A stretch of DNA of 64,000 bases from Burkholderiales bacterium (lineage in GTDB: Bacteria > Pseudomonadota > Gammaproteobacteria > Burkholderiales > JAEUOS01). The stretch lies in NCBI GenBank assembly GCA_016790635.1, contig JAEUOR010000046.1, forward strand, positions 45,283 through 109,282. Direction: 5' to 3'. Below, piece after piece: positions 1 to 8,600 of the stretch. The translations under genes and the position numbers were made by a program. Within the stretch, counting starts at the first letter, position 1. Every line of letters begins with the position of its first letter. A model generated the notes under the pieces. That model saw nothing but the letters and a program-made list of their open reading frames with translations, was not told where the DNA came from and did not search any database.

Positions 1-365
1 TGCAGATGGTCTACGAACTCTTTCCGCGCATGCACGAGCGCCGCGACCAGCTGGCCGGTACGCTGTCCGGCGGCGAGCAGCAGATGTGCGCCATCGGCCG
101 TGCGCTCATGAGCGGACCCAAGCTGCTGCTGCTCGACGAGCCATCGGCCGGACTGGCGCCCGTGATCGTGCAATCCATCTTCGACCTGGTGAAGAAGATC
201 CGCGCCGAGGGCTACACCGTCATGATCGTCGAGCAGAACGTGCGCCAGGTCCTGAAGGTGGTCGATCGCGCTTACCTGCTGGAAGTCGGGCGCATCAAGC
301 TTTCCGGCAGCGCCGCCGAGCTCCTGGCCAGCGAAGAGATCCAGAAGGCCTACGTGGGTCTGTAG
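1..365 (+). CDS. livF: Branched-chain amino acid/amide ABC transporter ATP-binding protein LivF, 5'-truncated by window edge
   Basis: This is the C-terminal half of an ABC ATPase; the reading frame is open from base 3 to the TAG at 363-365, so the gene starts outside the window. The ABC signature LSGGEQQM is followed by the Walker B segment LLLLDEPSAGLAP and the switch region IVEQNV, which is the arrangement of the LivF branch of HAAT transporters. LivF normally pairs with LivG to power uptake of leucine/isoleucine/valine or short amides. It lies 85 bp ahead of the LivH and LivM permease genes on the same strand, so the three are probably one operon. The substrate cannot be read from this part, because the periplasmic binding protein is not in the window. 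Confidence 0.93.
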   Translation, partial: QMVYELFPRMHERRDQLAGTLSGGEQQMCAIGRALMSGPKLLLLDEPSAGLAPVIVQSIFDLVKKIRAEGYTVMIVEQNVRQVLKVVDRAYLLEVGRIKLSGSAAELLASEEIQKAYVGL

Positions 366-450
366 GCACCCGACCGCTTCCGACAAGCACAGCCCCGGAC
401 CTCGCCGCCTCGGACCCCGCCCCCGCAAGCCGCCCCTTCGGACATCGGAC

Positions 451-1317
451 ATGCCCATCTTCGACATCTTTCTCCTCGAGGCCGTGCTCAACGGGATCCT
501 CTTCGGCGGCGTGCTGGCGCTCCTGGCGCTGGGACTCAACCTGATATTCGGCGTCATCGACGTGGTCTGGATCTGCTACGCCGAACTCATGATGCTCGGC
601 ATGTACTGCGTCTTTTTCCTGCACAAGGTGCACGGACTGCCGCTCTTCGTCGCCTTCGGCGCGGCCGTCGCGCTGGTCTCCGTATTGGGTGTGCTGCTGC
701 ACGTGCTGGTGATCCGCCCGGTCATCAACTCCGAGCCGATCAACCAGCTGCTTGTCACCGGCGGGGTGCTGACCTTCCTGCAGGCGGCGGCGACGCTGGC
801 CTTCGGCATCGAGTTCCGCAACCTGGGCGTATCGATGCCCAGCCTCCTGATCGGCGACATCTCGCTGCCCTGGTCGCGCATTTCGGCCGCGCTGACCGCG
901 CTGGTGGCGATGGTCGCGATGTGGGCCTTCCTGCGCCACACCTACCTGGGCACGGCGATCCGCGCCATCAGCCAGGATCGCGCCATCATGCCGCTCATGG
1001 GCGTGAACCCGGCGCGCGTCTACCTGACCACCTCGGCCATCGGCGGCGGCCTGGCAGGCCTGGGCGCCTGCCTGCTGGTGCTGCAGTACGACGTGCACCC
1101 GGCCATCGGGCTTTCCTTCGGGCCTCTGACCTTCATGGTCTGCGTCCTGGGCGGGCTGGGCAACATGCTGGGCGGCTTCATCGCCGCATTCATCTTCGCG
1201 CAGTTGATCGCCATCGGCGGCTTCTATTTCCACATCGAGTGGGGCTACGTGATGGCCTTCGCGTTCTTCATCGCCATGATGTTCGCGCGCCCGCAGGGCC
1301 TCCTGGGCGCGAGGTAG
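451..1317 (+). CDS. livH: Branched-chain amino acid ABC transporter permease LivH
   Basis: A 288-residue, strongly hydrophobic inner-membrane protein with the usual length and pattern of LivH permeases. It has an N-terminal helix (ALLALGLNLIFGVID), a conserved cytoplasmic loop AIRAISQDRAIMPLMGVN that contacts the ATPase, and a C-terminal GGLGNMLGGF segment. It would form the transmembrane channel together with LivM. The next gene (livM) starts 3 bp after this stop codon, so the two are translationally linked. Family-level assignment is firm; transport of branched-chain amino acids rather than urea or amides is inference. Confidence 0.93.
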   Translation: MPIFDIFLLEAVLNGILFGGVLALLALGLNLIFGVIDVVWICYAELMMLGMYCVFFLHKVHGLPLFVAFGAAVALVSVLGVLLHVLVIRPVINSEPINQLLVTGGVLTFLQAAATLAFGIEFRNLGVSMPSLLIGDISLPWSRISAALTALVAMVAMWAFLRHTYLGTAIRAISQDRAIMPLMGVNPARVYLTTSAIGGGLAGLGACLLVLQYDVHPAIGLSFGPLTFMVCVLGGLGNMLGGFIAAFIFAQLIAIGGFYFHIEWGYVMAFAFFIAMMFARPQGLLGAR

Positions 1318-1320
1318 GCC

Positions 1321-2286
1321 ATGTCATCGCGCTGGCTCATCCCGCTCGCCATCCTCGCGGCCCTGCCGTGGGTGGCGCCGTCGGCCTACATCGTGCACCT
1401 GATGATCCAGGTGCTGCTCTGGTCCTTCATCTACACCGGCTGGTCCCTGATGGGTCGTTTCGGCCTGGTGTCTTTCGGCCATGGCGCCTTCATGGGCATC
1501 GGCGCCTATGTCACGGTGCTGCTGTGGAACCTGGGCGGGATCACGCCCTGGATCGGCATCCCCCTGGGCATCGTCTGCGCGGTAGGACTGGCCGTGCTGA
1601 TCGGCTACCCCTGCTTTCGCTTCGGCATCACCGGCCACTATTTCGCGCTGGTGACCCTGGCGTTGACCGAGGTGGTGCGCTCGATCATCGTCGCGCTGCG
1701 GGATCAGACCGGCGGGTCGCTCGGCATCACGCCGACTTCGGTGCTCAAGGACGGTACCACCTGGTCGATCAGTGCCATCCAGTTCGCCGACAAGACGGTG
1801 TTCTTCTACATTGCAGCGGCGACATGGCTCTTCGGCATCTGGGTATGGCATCGCATCGACCGCAGCATGATGCGCTACGCGATGGAGGCGATCGGCACGG
1901 ACGAACAGGCCTCCGCCTCGGTAGGCGTCAACGTGACGCGCACCAAGCTCACCATCACCATGATCTCGGCCGCGCTCACCGCGCTGGGTGGTGCGCTCTT
2001 CGGCCAGTATCAGCAGTACATCAACCCGGACACGGTGGCCGGCATCGGCGTATCGCTGCAAATCGTCTTCGCGGTCATCGCCGGCGGCATGTTCGTGCGC
2101 TTCGGCCCGACCGTGGGCGCGGTCTTCACCCTGCTCCTGACCGAGTCGCTTCGCGTAGGCATCGGCAACAAGATCAACGCATTGGATTCGACCATCTACG
2201 GGCTGATGCTGGTGCTGTTCATCATCTACATGCCGACCGGCATCCTGGGCAAACTCAGCGAGAAGCTGCGCGGCACTGCCCGGTAG
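1321..2286 (+). CDS. livM: Branched-chain amino acid ABC transporter permease LivM
   Basis: A 321-residue inner-membrane permease. It shows the LivM hallmarks GRFGLVSFGHGAFMGIGAY near residues 42-60, and the coupling loop MRYAMEAIGTDEQASASVGV near residues 183-202, followed by further membrane segments. It is the partner permease to the LivH gene 3 bp upstream. The ATG directly follows the LivH stop (TAGGCCATG). The gene ends 6 bp before the convergent selO gene, so transcription of the two probably meets here; no U-rich terminator is visible. Confidence 0.93.
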   Translation: MSSRWLIPLAILAALPWVAPSAYIVHLMIQVLLWSFIYTGWSLMGRFGLVSFGHGAFMGIGAYVTVLLWNLGGITPWIGIPLGIVCAVGLAVLIGYPCFRFGITGHYFALVTLALTEVVRSIIVALRDQTGGSLGITPTSVLKDGTTWSISAIQFADKTVFFYIAAATWLFGIWVWHRIDRSMMRYAMEAIGTDEQASASVGVNVTRTKLTITMISAALTALGGALFGQYQQYINPDTVAGIGVSLQIVFAVIAGGMFVRFGPTVGAVFTLLLTESLRVGIGNKINALDSTIYGLMLVLFIIYMPTGILGKLSEKLRGTAR

Positions 2287-2292
2287 CCGCCT

Positions 2293-3816
2293 TCAGGTGC
2301 CGCAAAAGGTCTGGTAGCCGGCTGTCACCGCCAACGGCGCCGGCTCTCCATAGGTAGCGAGGTCAGGCGTCTCCTCGAACGGGCGACGCACGGCCGCGAG
2401 CAGATTCTCGAACGGGCCGAGGTCGTCGTTGTCGGAAGCGGCGCTGAGCGCCTCCTCGACGCGGTGATTGCGCGGGATCACGAACGGATTGACCTTGCGC
2501 ATGCGCTCAGCGCGCGCAGGCGAGGCCTCGCCGACGGCCATGCCGGACGCGGCGTCGTCGGCCGCGCAACGCGCCCGCCACCGGATGAGCCAAGCCGCTA
2601 GCGCATCGCCATCGGCAACCAGCATGCGCAGCGGTGCGTCGCTGCCACCTGCCGCATCGGCCAGGCGTCGCCAGGCCAGCGTGAAGTCGACGCGCTCGCG
2701 TTCCAGGAGCGCCAGCCAGTCCTCCACCAGCGCGCTGTCGGTCGCATCGTCGGCGGGGGTAGCGTTCGTCAGCCCCAGCTTGGCGCGCTGCCCGGTGAGC
2801 AGCGCAGCGGCAAACTGGCCCGGGAAGGCGTCGATCACCGCGGTCGCCTCGGCCACCGCGCGGTCGACGGAAGCCTTGTCGTCGCCGTCGGCCACCAGCG
2901 GCAGGAGCGCCTCGGCCAGCTTGGCCAGGTTCCAGCGCGCAACGTGCGGCTGGTTGGCGTAGGCGTAGCGGCCGCCGTGGTCGATGCTGCTGAAGACGGC
3001 GCCCGGGTTCATCGCCTCCATGAAGGCGCAGGGCCCGTAGTCGATGGTCTCGCCCGAGATGGTCATGTTGTCGGTGTTCATCACACCGTGGATGAAGCCG
3101 ACATTCATCCACTGCGCGATCAACGCGGCCTGGCGCGCGGCCACGGCACGGAAAAAGCCGAACACCCGGTCGGGCGCGCCGGCAAGCGCGGGGTCATGGC
3201 GCGCAATGGCGTATTCGAGAAGCTGGCGCAGCTTGTCGATCTCGCCGCGGGCGACGAAGTACTGGAAGGTGCCCACGCGCAGGTGGCTGGCTGCCACGCG
3301 CGTCAGCACCGCGCCGGGCAAGGGCAGTTCGCGCATCACGTGTTCGCCGGTGGCGGCGACCGCAAGCGCGCGCGTGGTCGGGATGCCCAGCGCATGCATG
3401 GCCTCGCCGATGATCACCTCGCGCAGCATCGGCCCGACTGCGGCCTTGCCGTCGCCGCCGCGCGAAAACGGCGTGCGCCCCGAGCCTTTGAAGGCGATGT
3501 CGCGGCGCCGGCCCGAACGGTCGATCACCTCGCCCAAAAGCAGCGCGCGACCGTCGCCCAATCGCGGCGAGAAGCCGCCGAACTGATGGCCGGCATAGGC
3601 CTGTGCCAGCGGCTCGGCACCGTCTGGCAGGCGATTGCCGGCGAAGAGCTGCGCCAGTTCCGACGGCGCCGGCAATTCCGCGGGCAGGCCCAACTCGGCC
3701 GCCAGTTCGCTGTTGAAGTACATGAGCCGTGGCGCCGGCGCCGGCGCGGGCTTCCACGCAGCGTAAAAGCCGGCGAGCTCGCGCGCGTAGGTGTTGTCGA
3801 AGTCGAAGGTCAGCAT
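2293..3816 (-). CDS. selO: Protein adenylyltransferase SelO (YdiU family)
   Basis: A 507-residue pseudokinase-fold protein of the YdiU/SelO family (E. coli homologue 478 aa). Seen in the sequence: YAGHQFGGFSPRLGDGRA early, GSGRTPFSRGGDGKA (the lysine/glycine nucleotide loop), and NTDNMTISGETIDYGPCAFM, which carries the metal-binding Asn and Asp of the family. The C terminus ends in TFCGT, the usual bacterial counterpart of the redox cysteine/selenocysteine end of SelO. Family members transfer AMP from ATP to protein hydroxyls and are linked to oxidative stress. It stands alone on the minus strand, 51 bp downstream of a phosphoesterase gene. Confidence 0.95.
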   Translation of the reverse strand: MLTFDFDNTYARELAGFYAAWKPAPAPAPRLMYFNSELAAELGLPAELPAPSELAQLFAGNRLPDGAEPLAQAYAGHQFGGFSPRLGDGRALLLGEVIDRSGRRRDIAFKGSGRTPFSRGGDGKAAVGPMLREVIIGEAMHALGIPTTRALAVAATGEHVMRELPLPGAVLTRVAASHLRVGTFQYFVARGEIDKLRQLLEYAIARHDPALAGAPDRVFGFFRAVAARQAALIAQWMNVGFIHGVMNTDNMTISGETIDYGPCAFMEAMNPGAVFSSIDHGGRYAYANQPHVARWNLAKLAEALLPLVADGDDKASVDRAVAEATAVIDAFPGQFAAALLTGQRAKLGLTNATPADDATDSALVEDWLALLERERVDFTLAWRRLADAAGGSDAPLRMLVADGDALAAWLIRWRARCAADDAASGMAVGEASPARAERMRKVNPFVIPRNHRVEEALSAASDNDDLGPFENLLAAVRRPFEETPDLATYGEPAPLAVTAGYQTFCGT

Positions 3817-3867
3817 GGGAGTCCCAGTCCAGGATCGCGAGTATGCCGCAGACCCGCGGCGTTGCCA

Positions 3868-4647
3868 TCAAAGTTCGACGACAAACCCGGGATCGAAGTG
3901 GGGGTTCTCCCAGCGAATCGCCTCGATCGTGTCGACCTTTTTCAGGTTGAACGCGTAGCCGCGCGGATTGGCCACCACGCGCGTCCCGGCCACCGCATAG
4001 TCGAAACTGTTGTGCACATGCCCGTGCACCCACAGCGCCGCCGGGCCCATCAGGTGCGTGAGGTCGCTGATGAATCCCGGGTTCATCGCGTCGCTGGCGT
4101 ACTGGGCATGGATCGAACCGACATGCGGCCCATGGTGGGTCACGACCACCGTCTTGCCGGCAAACGGCTCAGCGAGCTTGGCCTCAAGCCAGGCACGCGC
4201 GGCGCGGTGCCGTTGCAACGCATGTTCCGGCAAAAACATGCCGTCGCCGACGCGAATGGCCTTGTGGTCCATGAGGATTCGCCCGCAGGCGAGCATGGAC
4301 TCAACCGGGTTGCCGGTGAGCGCATAGTCGGTCCACAAGCATGTGCCGAGAAAGCGCACCCCGCCGATGATCGCTTCGCCCTGCTCCAGGAACGTGACGC
4401 TGCCTTGCGAGCACGCACGCAGCTGGGCATCCATTTCGGCCGCATCCGCGCCGTACAGCTCGTGGTTGCCGTGGATCAGGAACACCGGGCAGGGCCAGTC
4501 GCGAAACGCGACCGCGGCCTGCGCATTGCGGTGGATGTCGCCGGCCAGGACGAGCACGTCCGCGTCGGTTGGCACGACGGCGCGAAAGTCGGGAAAGCGT
4601 TGCTCGAAGAACTCGAGGTGCAGGTCGGAGGCGACTTGGACTTTCAT
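3868..4647 (-). CDS. Calcineurin-like metallophosphoesterase
   Basis: A 259-residue cytoplasmic protein with all five metallophosphoesterase motifs in order: SDLHLE at the N terminus, GDIH, GNHELYG, THHGPH and HGHVHNSFD near the C terminus. These residues bind two metal ions and catalyse phosphoester hydrolysis. The substrate is unknown; similar short proteins act on phosphomonoesters or cyclic nucleotides. No signal peptide is visible. It sits between selO and an exported hydrolase on the same strand, with gaps of 51 and 46 bp, so co-transcription is possible but a functional link is not evident. Confidence 0.9.
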   Translation of the reverse strand: MKVQVASDLHLEFFEQRFPDFRAVVPTDADVLVLAGDIHRNAQAAVAFRDWPCPVFLIHGNHELYGADAAEMDAQLRACSQGSVTFLEQGEAIIGGVRFLGTCLWTDYALTGNPVESMLACGRILMDHKAIRVGDGMFLPEHALQRHRAARAWLEAKLAEPFAGKTVVVTHHGPHVGSIHAQYASDAMNPGFISDLTHLMGPAALWVHGHVHNSFDYAVAGTRVVANPRGYAFNLKKVDTIEAIRWENPHFDPGFVVEL

Positions 4648-4693
4648 GCCCGAATCATCGCGGGCGCGCAGACCTTGGTCGACGCGCCAGGTT

Positions 4694-5458
4694 TCACTTG
4701 AGCACTACCTCGCGCACAAACGCGTCGATGGCCGCGGCGAGTTCCTTCTCGCGCTGCGCATAGTGATGGTCCGCGCCGGCGATCTTCACCTGCCGTGACC
4801 CGTTTCCGGCATCCAGCGCGCCGCGCCGCCGACTCTCGGCCTTGAGGACCGGCTCGATGTCCTTCTCGCCCAGGAGGTCGAGGATCGGGAAGCGGTAGCG
4901 GCGCATGCCCCACGAGTAGCCGCCGGTAAGCCCCATGACGACCCAGGCCTGGTAAGGCGTGCTGGCATGGGCGCGATCCAGGTATTCGTTGGCCATCCAT
5001 GCACCCATGCTGTGCGACACTAGGACCAGCTTGCCCGGCCCCTTCGCACGCAGCCACACGGCGGCCTGGCCCAGACGGTCGGCCGCCTCCGGGAACACCT
5101 TGGGGTAATAGTCATCCACGGTCGCCTCCTTGGATGCGACCGGCATCTGGATCGAGAGCGTGGAGTAACCCAGGTCGGTCAGGCGCGTACGCAGGTCGCC
5201 GATGACGCCGAAGTCCGGGTGCACACCCACGCCGTGGGCCAGGACGAGCAGCGCGCGCGGTGCCTTGGCCTCGGTGTAGATGCCGAGGAATTCGCGGCCC
5301 GTGCCGGTCTTGAGCATGACCGCGTCACCCACCACCAGAGCGGGCACCACCTCGGCGGCCCAGCGCTTTTCGCGTTCGTAGTCCTGCGCCTCGGCAGCAG
5401 CGGCCACTGTCAGGAGCATGGCGCCCAGCAGGGCACGGGCGAGGGTTGTGGTGGGCAT
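4694..5458 (-). CDS. Exported alpha/beta hydrolase, DUF3530-like
   Basis: A 254-residue protein when started at the ATG at 5458; an upstream start at 5482 would add eight polar residues ahead of the signal peptide, so the inner Met is preferred. Residues 1-25 form a signal peptide (LARALLGAMLLTVAAAAEAQ). The core shows an alpha/beta hydrolase pattern: LAHGVGVHPDF, then the nucleophile elbow LVSHSMGAW with Ser, and ADHHYA with the likely catalytic His. This fits the DUF3530 group of Gram-negative periplasmic or envelope hydrolases. The substrate is not known. Confidence 0.8.
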   Translation of the reverse strand: MPTTTLARALLGAMLLTVAAAAEAQDYEREKRWAAEVVPALVVGDAVMLKTGTGREFLGIYTEAKAPRALLVLAHGVGVHPDFGVIGDLRTRLTDLGYSTLSIQMPVASKEATVDDYYPKVFPEAADRLGQAAVWLRAKGPGKLVLVSHSMGAWMANEYLDRAHASTPYQAWVVMGLTGGYSWGMRRYRFPILDLLGEKDIEPVLKAESRRRGALDAGNGSRQVKIAGADHHYAQREKELAAAIDAFVREVVLK

Positions 5459-5638
5459 CGCTGGCTCCGTCGAAGAGGTCACGTTGCAGCAGTCTATCCA
5501 ATCGGCTGGAAACTTCGGGCTACCGCAGGACGTGCAGGCACCGGTTGGCCCCGGTCCACCGTCATGACACTGGAATAATCGGTCGGTTGATTCAGTGGCG
5601 GGTTAATATTCTCGGCCGGGCAAGCTCACATCATCGGC

Positions 5639-8600
5639 ATGAGCGGCTACCTGACCTTCGGCGGCAGCTACACGAACAACGGGACGTACTACGACTCGTT
5701 TGGGGACACGTACGTCGGTACCGTGTCGGGTACGAGCAGCGGGCTGCAGGTCGATCGATTCGGCAACACGACCGGGTCGGTGTACACCACGTACAGCGGG
5801 TCACTGGTTGCGAGCGGGCCGCGGTTTCCGACGCCTGTCACGTACCCCATCAGCGGCAGCGAGACGGAATACCTGGGCGGGAGCATCGAGTACGAGATTG
5901 GCCGCACTTACCGTTCGTTGGGCGGGTCGGTCAACGTCAGCTATTCCTTCACGCAGTCGGGCAGCCTGGTCACCCTGGTTGTGTCAGGGTCGGCAATCGT
6001 CTCGGACTATCCGGTCGCCGCCGGAGTCACCATCAGCGGCAGCGAAACCGCCTACGGGACGTACTACGCGACGACCACGAACCGGGCGCCGACCGCGGCA
6101 TCGAACAACGTCGGCCTGGGCGTAGGGTCGACGGTGTCCGCGCAATCGATCGTGACGGTCGCCGACCCTGACGGCGATGGGCTGATCAGGTACAAGTTCT
6201 GGGACAGTGCGGGGGGCGGGTACTTCAGCCTCAACGGTGTGCGCCAGGCGGAGGCTACCTATGTCACGGTCAGCGACCTGTCGGCGTTGAGTTACACGGC
6301 CGGCAGCGTGGCTGGGGGCGATCGCATCTGGTTTTCGGTCTACGATGGACTTGCCTGGAGTCAGGAGATCAACTGGGTTCAGCGCGCCAACCGGCTGACC
6401 AACGTCCTGCCGACGGTGAGCGCGCCCAACCGCAACATCGCCAGCGGGCAGTGGATCAAGGCCAGTGACCTTGGCATCGTGGTGACCGACGGCGACGGCG
6501 ATAGCCCGACCCAATACCAGATCACCGACGGCAACGCCAACGCCGGCAGCACGCAACTCTGGTACAGAGGTTCCCACCTGGCGCAGGGTGGGACCCTCAC
6601 CGTCAGCGCCGGGGAACTGGGCAATGTCTGGGTCCAGGGCGGGGCCAACAACGGCACCGACACCTTCAGCGTGCGGGCTCACGACGGCTTCGGCTGGAGT
6701 GACGCCGCCAGCTTCAACCTCATCACACGGGCGCCCAACCGGGCGCCGAGCATCGCCGGCGCCGGCCTCGGCGTGGCCATCAACACCGGCGTCGCCGCCA
6801 CCAGCCTCATCACGGTGAACGACCCCGACGGCGACAGCCCGACCCTGTACCGCTTCTGGGATGCGGCCGGCGGCGGCAGCTTCAGCCTGAATGGCCAGGT
6901 GCAGGCCGCCGGGCAGGCCATCGATGTGTCGGATGCCAACATTGCCAACCTCAGCTACCTGGGCGGCAACCGGGCGGGCAGCGAAGTCCTGTGGGCGCAG
7001 GTCTACGACGGCCAGGCCTGGAGTGCCTGGGCGAGCTGGAACCAGCAGACCACGCGGGCCAGCAATGTCCTGCCGACGGTGAGTGCACCGAACCGCAACA
7101 TCGCCAGCGGACAGTGGATCAAGGCCAGCGATTTGGGGCTGGTGGTGACCGACGGCGACGGCGATAGCCCGACCCAATACCAGATCACCGACGGCAACGC
7201 CAATACCGGCAGCACGCAACTCTGGCACGGGGGTTCCCACCTGGCGCAGGGCGGGACCCTCACCGTCAACGCCGGGGACCTGGGCAATGTCTGGGTGCAG
7301 GGCGGGGCCAACAACGGCACCGACACCTTCCACGTGCGGGCCCACGACGGCTTCGGCTGGAGTGACGCCGCCAGCTTCAACCTCGTCACACGGGCGCCCA
7401 ACCGAGCGCCTGTGGTAACGACACAAAATCAATCTATCAGTATTGGGGACGAGACCGATCCACGCGACTTCTTTTCTGTCAGCGATGCGGACGACGATGC
7501 GCCGACCATTTACCGATTTTGGGACGCGGTTGCAGGTGGAGGATATTTCGCAATAAACGGAGTGCAACAAGCCGCAATGCGGAACATCGACGTACAGGCA
7601 GGCAATATCTCGACACTCCGTTTTCATGCTGGCGACGACATCGGCGAGCCAGAAGTGATCTGGGTTCAGGTGTACGACGGTACGGCCTGGAGCGAATGGA
7701 GAACTTTCACAATTACGACTACGATTCCCGTGCCAGGGCAATTCGTGTTCGGAGACGAGTTTCACAATGTCTATACGAACGCCGAGAATGCGATTTACTT
7801 CAGTAGTAGAGGCCCGGACAAGCTGGTCGTAGATGAACCGAATTCGTATCAATGGCTTGTTGGTGGAGACGGCCGCGATACCTATGTGGTCACAGAGCGG
7901 GCACGTGGCTCGCTGACAGTCGTTCTTGACAATGTCGACCGGGAAAACCCAAGCGCACTGAACCACGGCCTTGTTATCTTCGAACTTTCCAGCATGCCGT
8001 TTGGTCGCATGGCAGCAGCCTGGATTGATGATCGACACCTGCTGATCGCAGATCTCGCGTTGGATAGGTACATTGTTTATGTGAACTACAAGCGCGGTGA
8101 AACTCAGATCGAAATGAGAAGAGACGAGGGCGAAAATGGCCATCCTTTCTACGGTCTGTATTCAATCGACAGTCGAATTGTCCCGCGAGACCCTGATGGC
8201 GAGCTTGTCGAGAATTTCTGGGAAGTCACACCGGACTATTGGTTTGACAGTTACTTCGTTCTGGATTTCACATCCGAGGACTTCGGTTTCGAGCCCGGAC
8301 TCTTTGATTCAGGATTGGAGAAACTCCAACTCGCCTCGTCGTTCAACGAATCGTTCGGGGATTTCACGCGGTCCATAGGCGAGAGGATTGCCTGGCGCAC
8401 GGATTCGCCGTTTCAGCTCCTCGAACGCGTGACCACACCTGGCACCTATGCGCCTGGCGGCTACCATCGGTGGGCGGAGTTCGGGCGTGAAGGAAACGAT
8501 TCTCTCGGGAGCTGGTGGGGCTCTTCCTCCGGCCACTACGCCGCCTGGGGCCACGGTAACTACACTACGACCAGCGCCACAAACGTCGCGCTTCTGGGTG

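Noticed and set aside
2270..2303. GCGGCAC/GTGCCGC inverted repeat at the livM/selO junction
   Set aside because: Seven pairs with a 20-nt loop inside coding ends; likely chance in GC-rich sequence.
2944..4701. Long plus-strand open frames opposite selO and the phosphoesterase
   Set aside because: They are GC-rich antisense shadows; the minus-strand proteins have clear family motifs throughout.
5587..5609. TTGATT and TAATAT as a promoter for repA
   Set aside because: Spacing is only 11 bp, too short for sigma-70; no better -35 is found, so no promoter is called.
5984..8143. 719-codon minus-strand frame opposite repA
   Set aside because: Its apparent repeats mirror the repA repeats in antisense; no start signals or recognisable domain.
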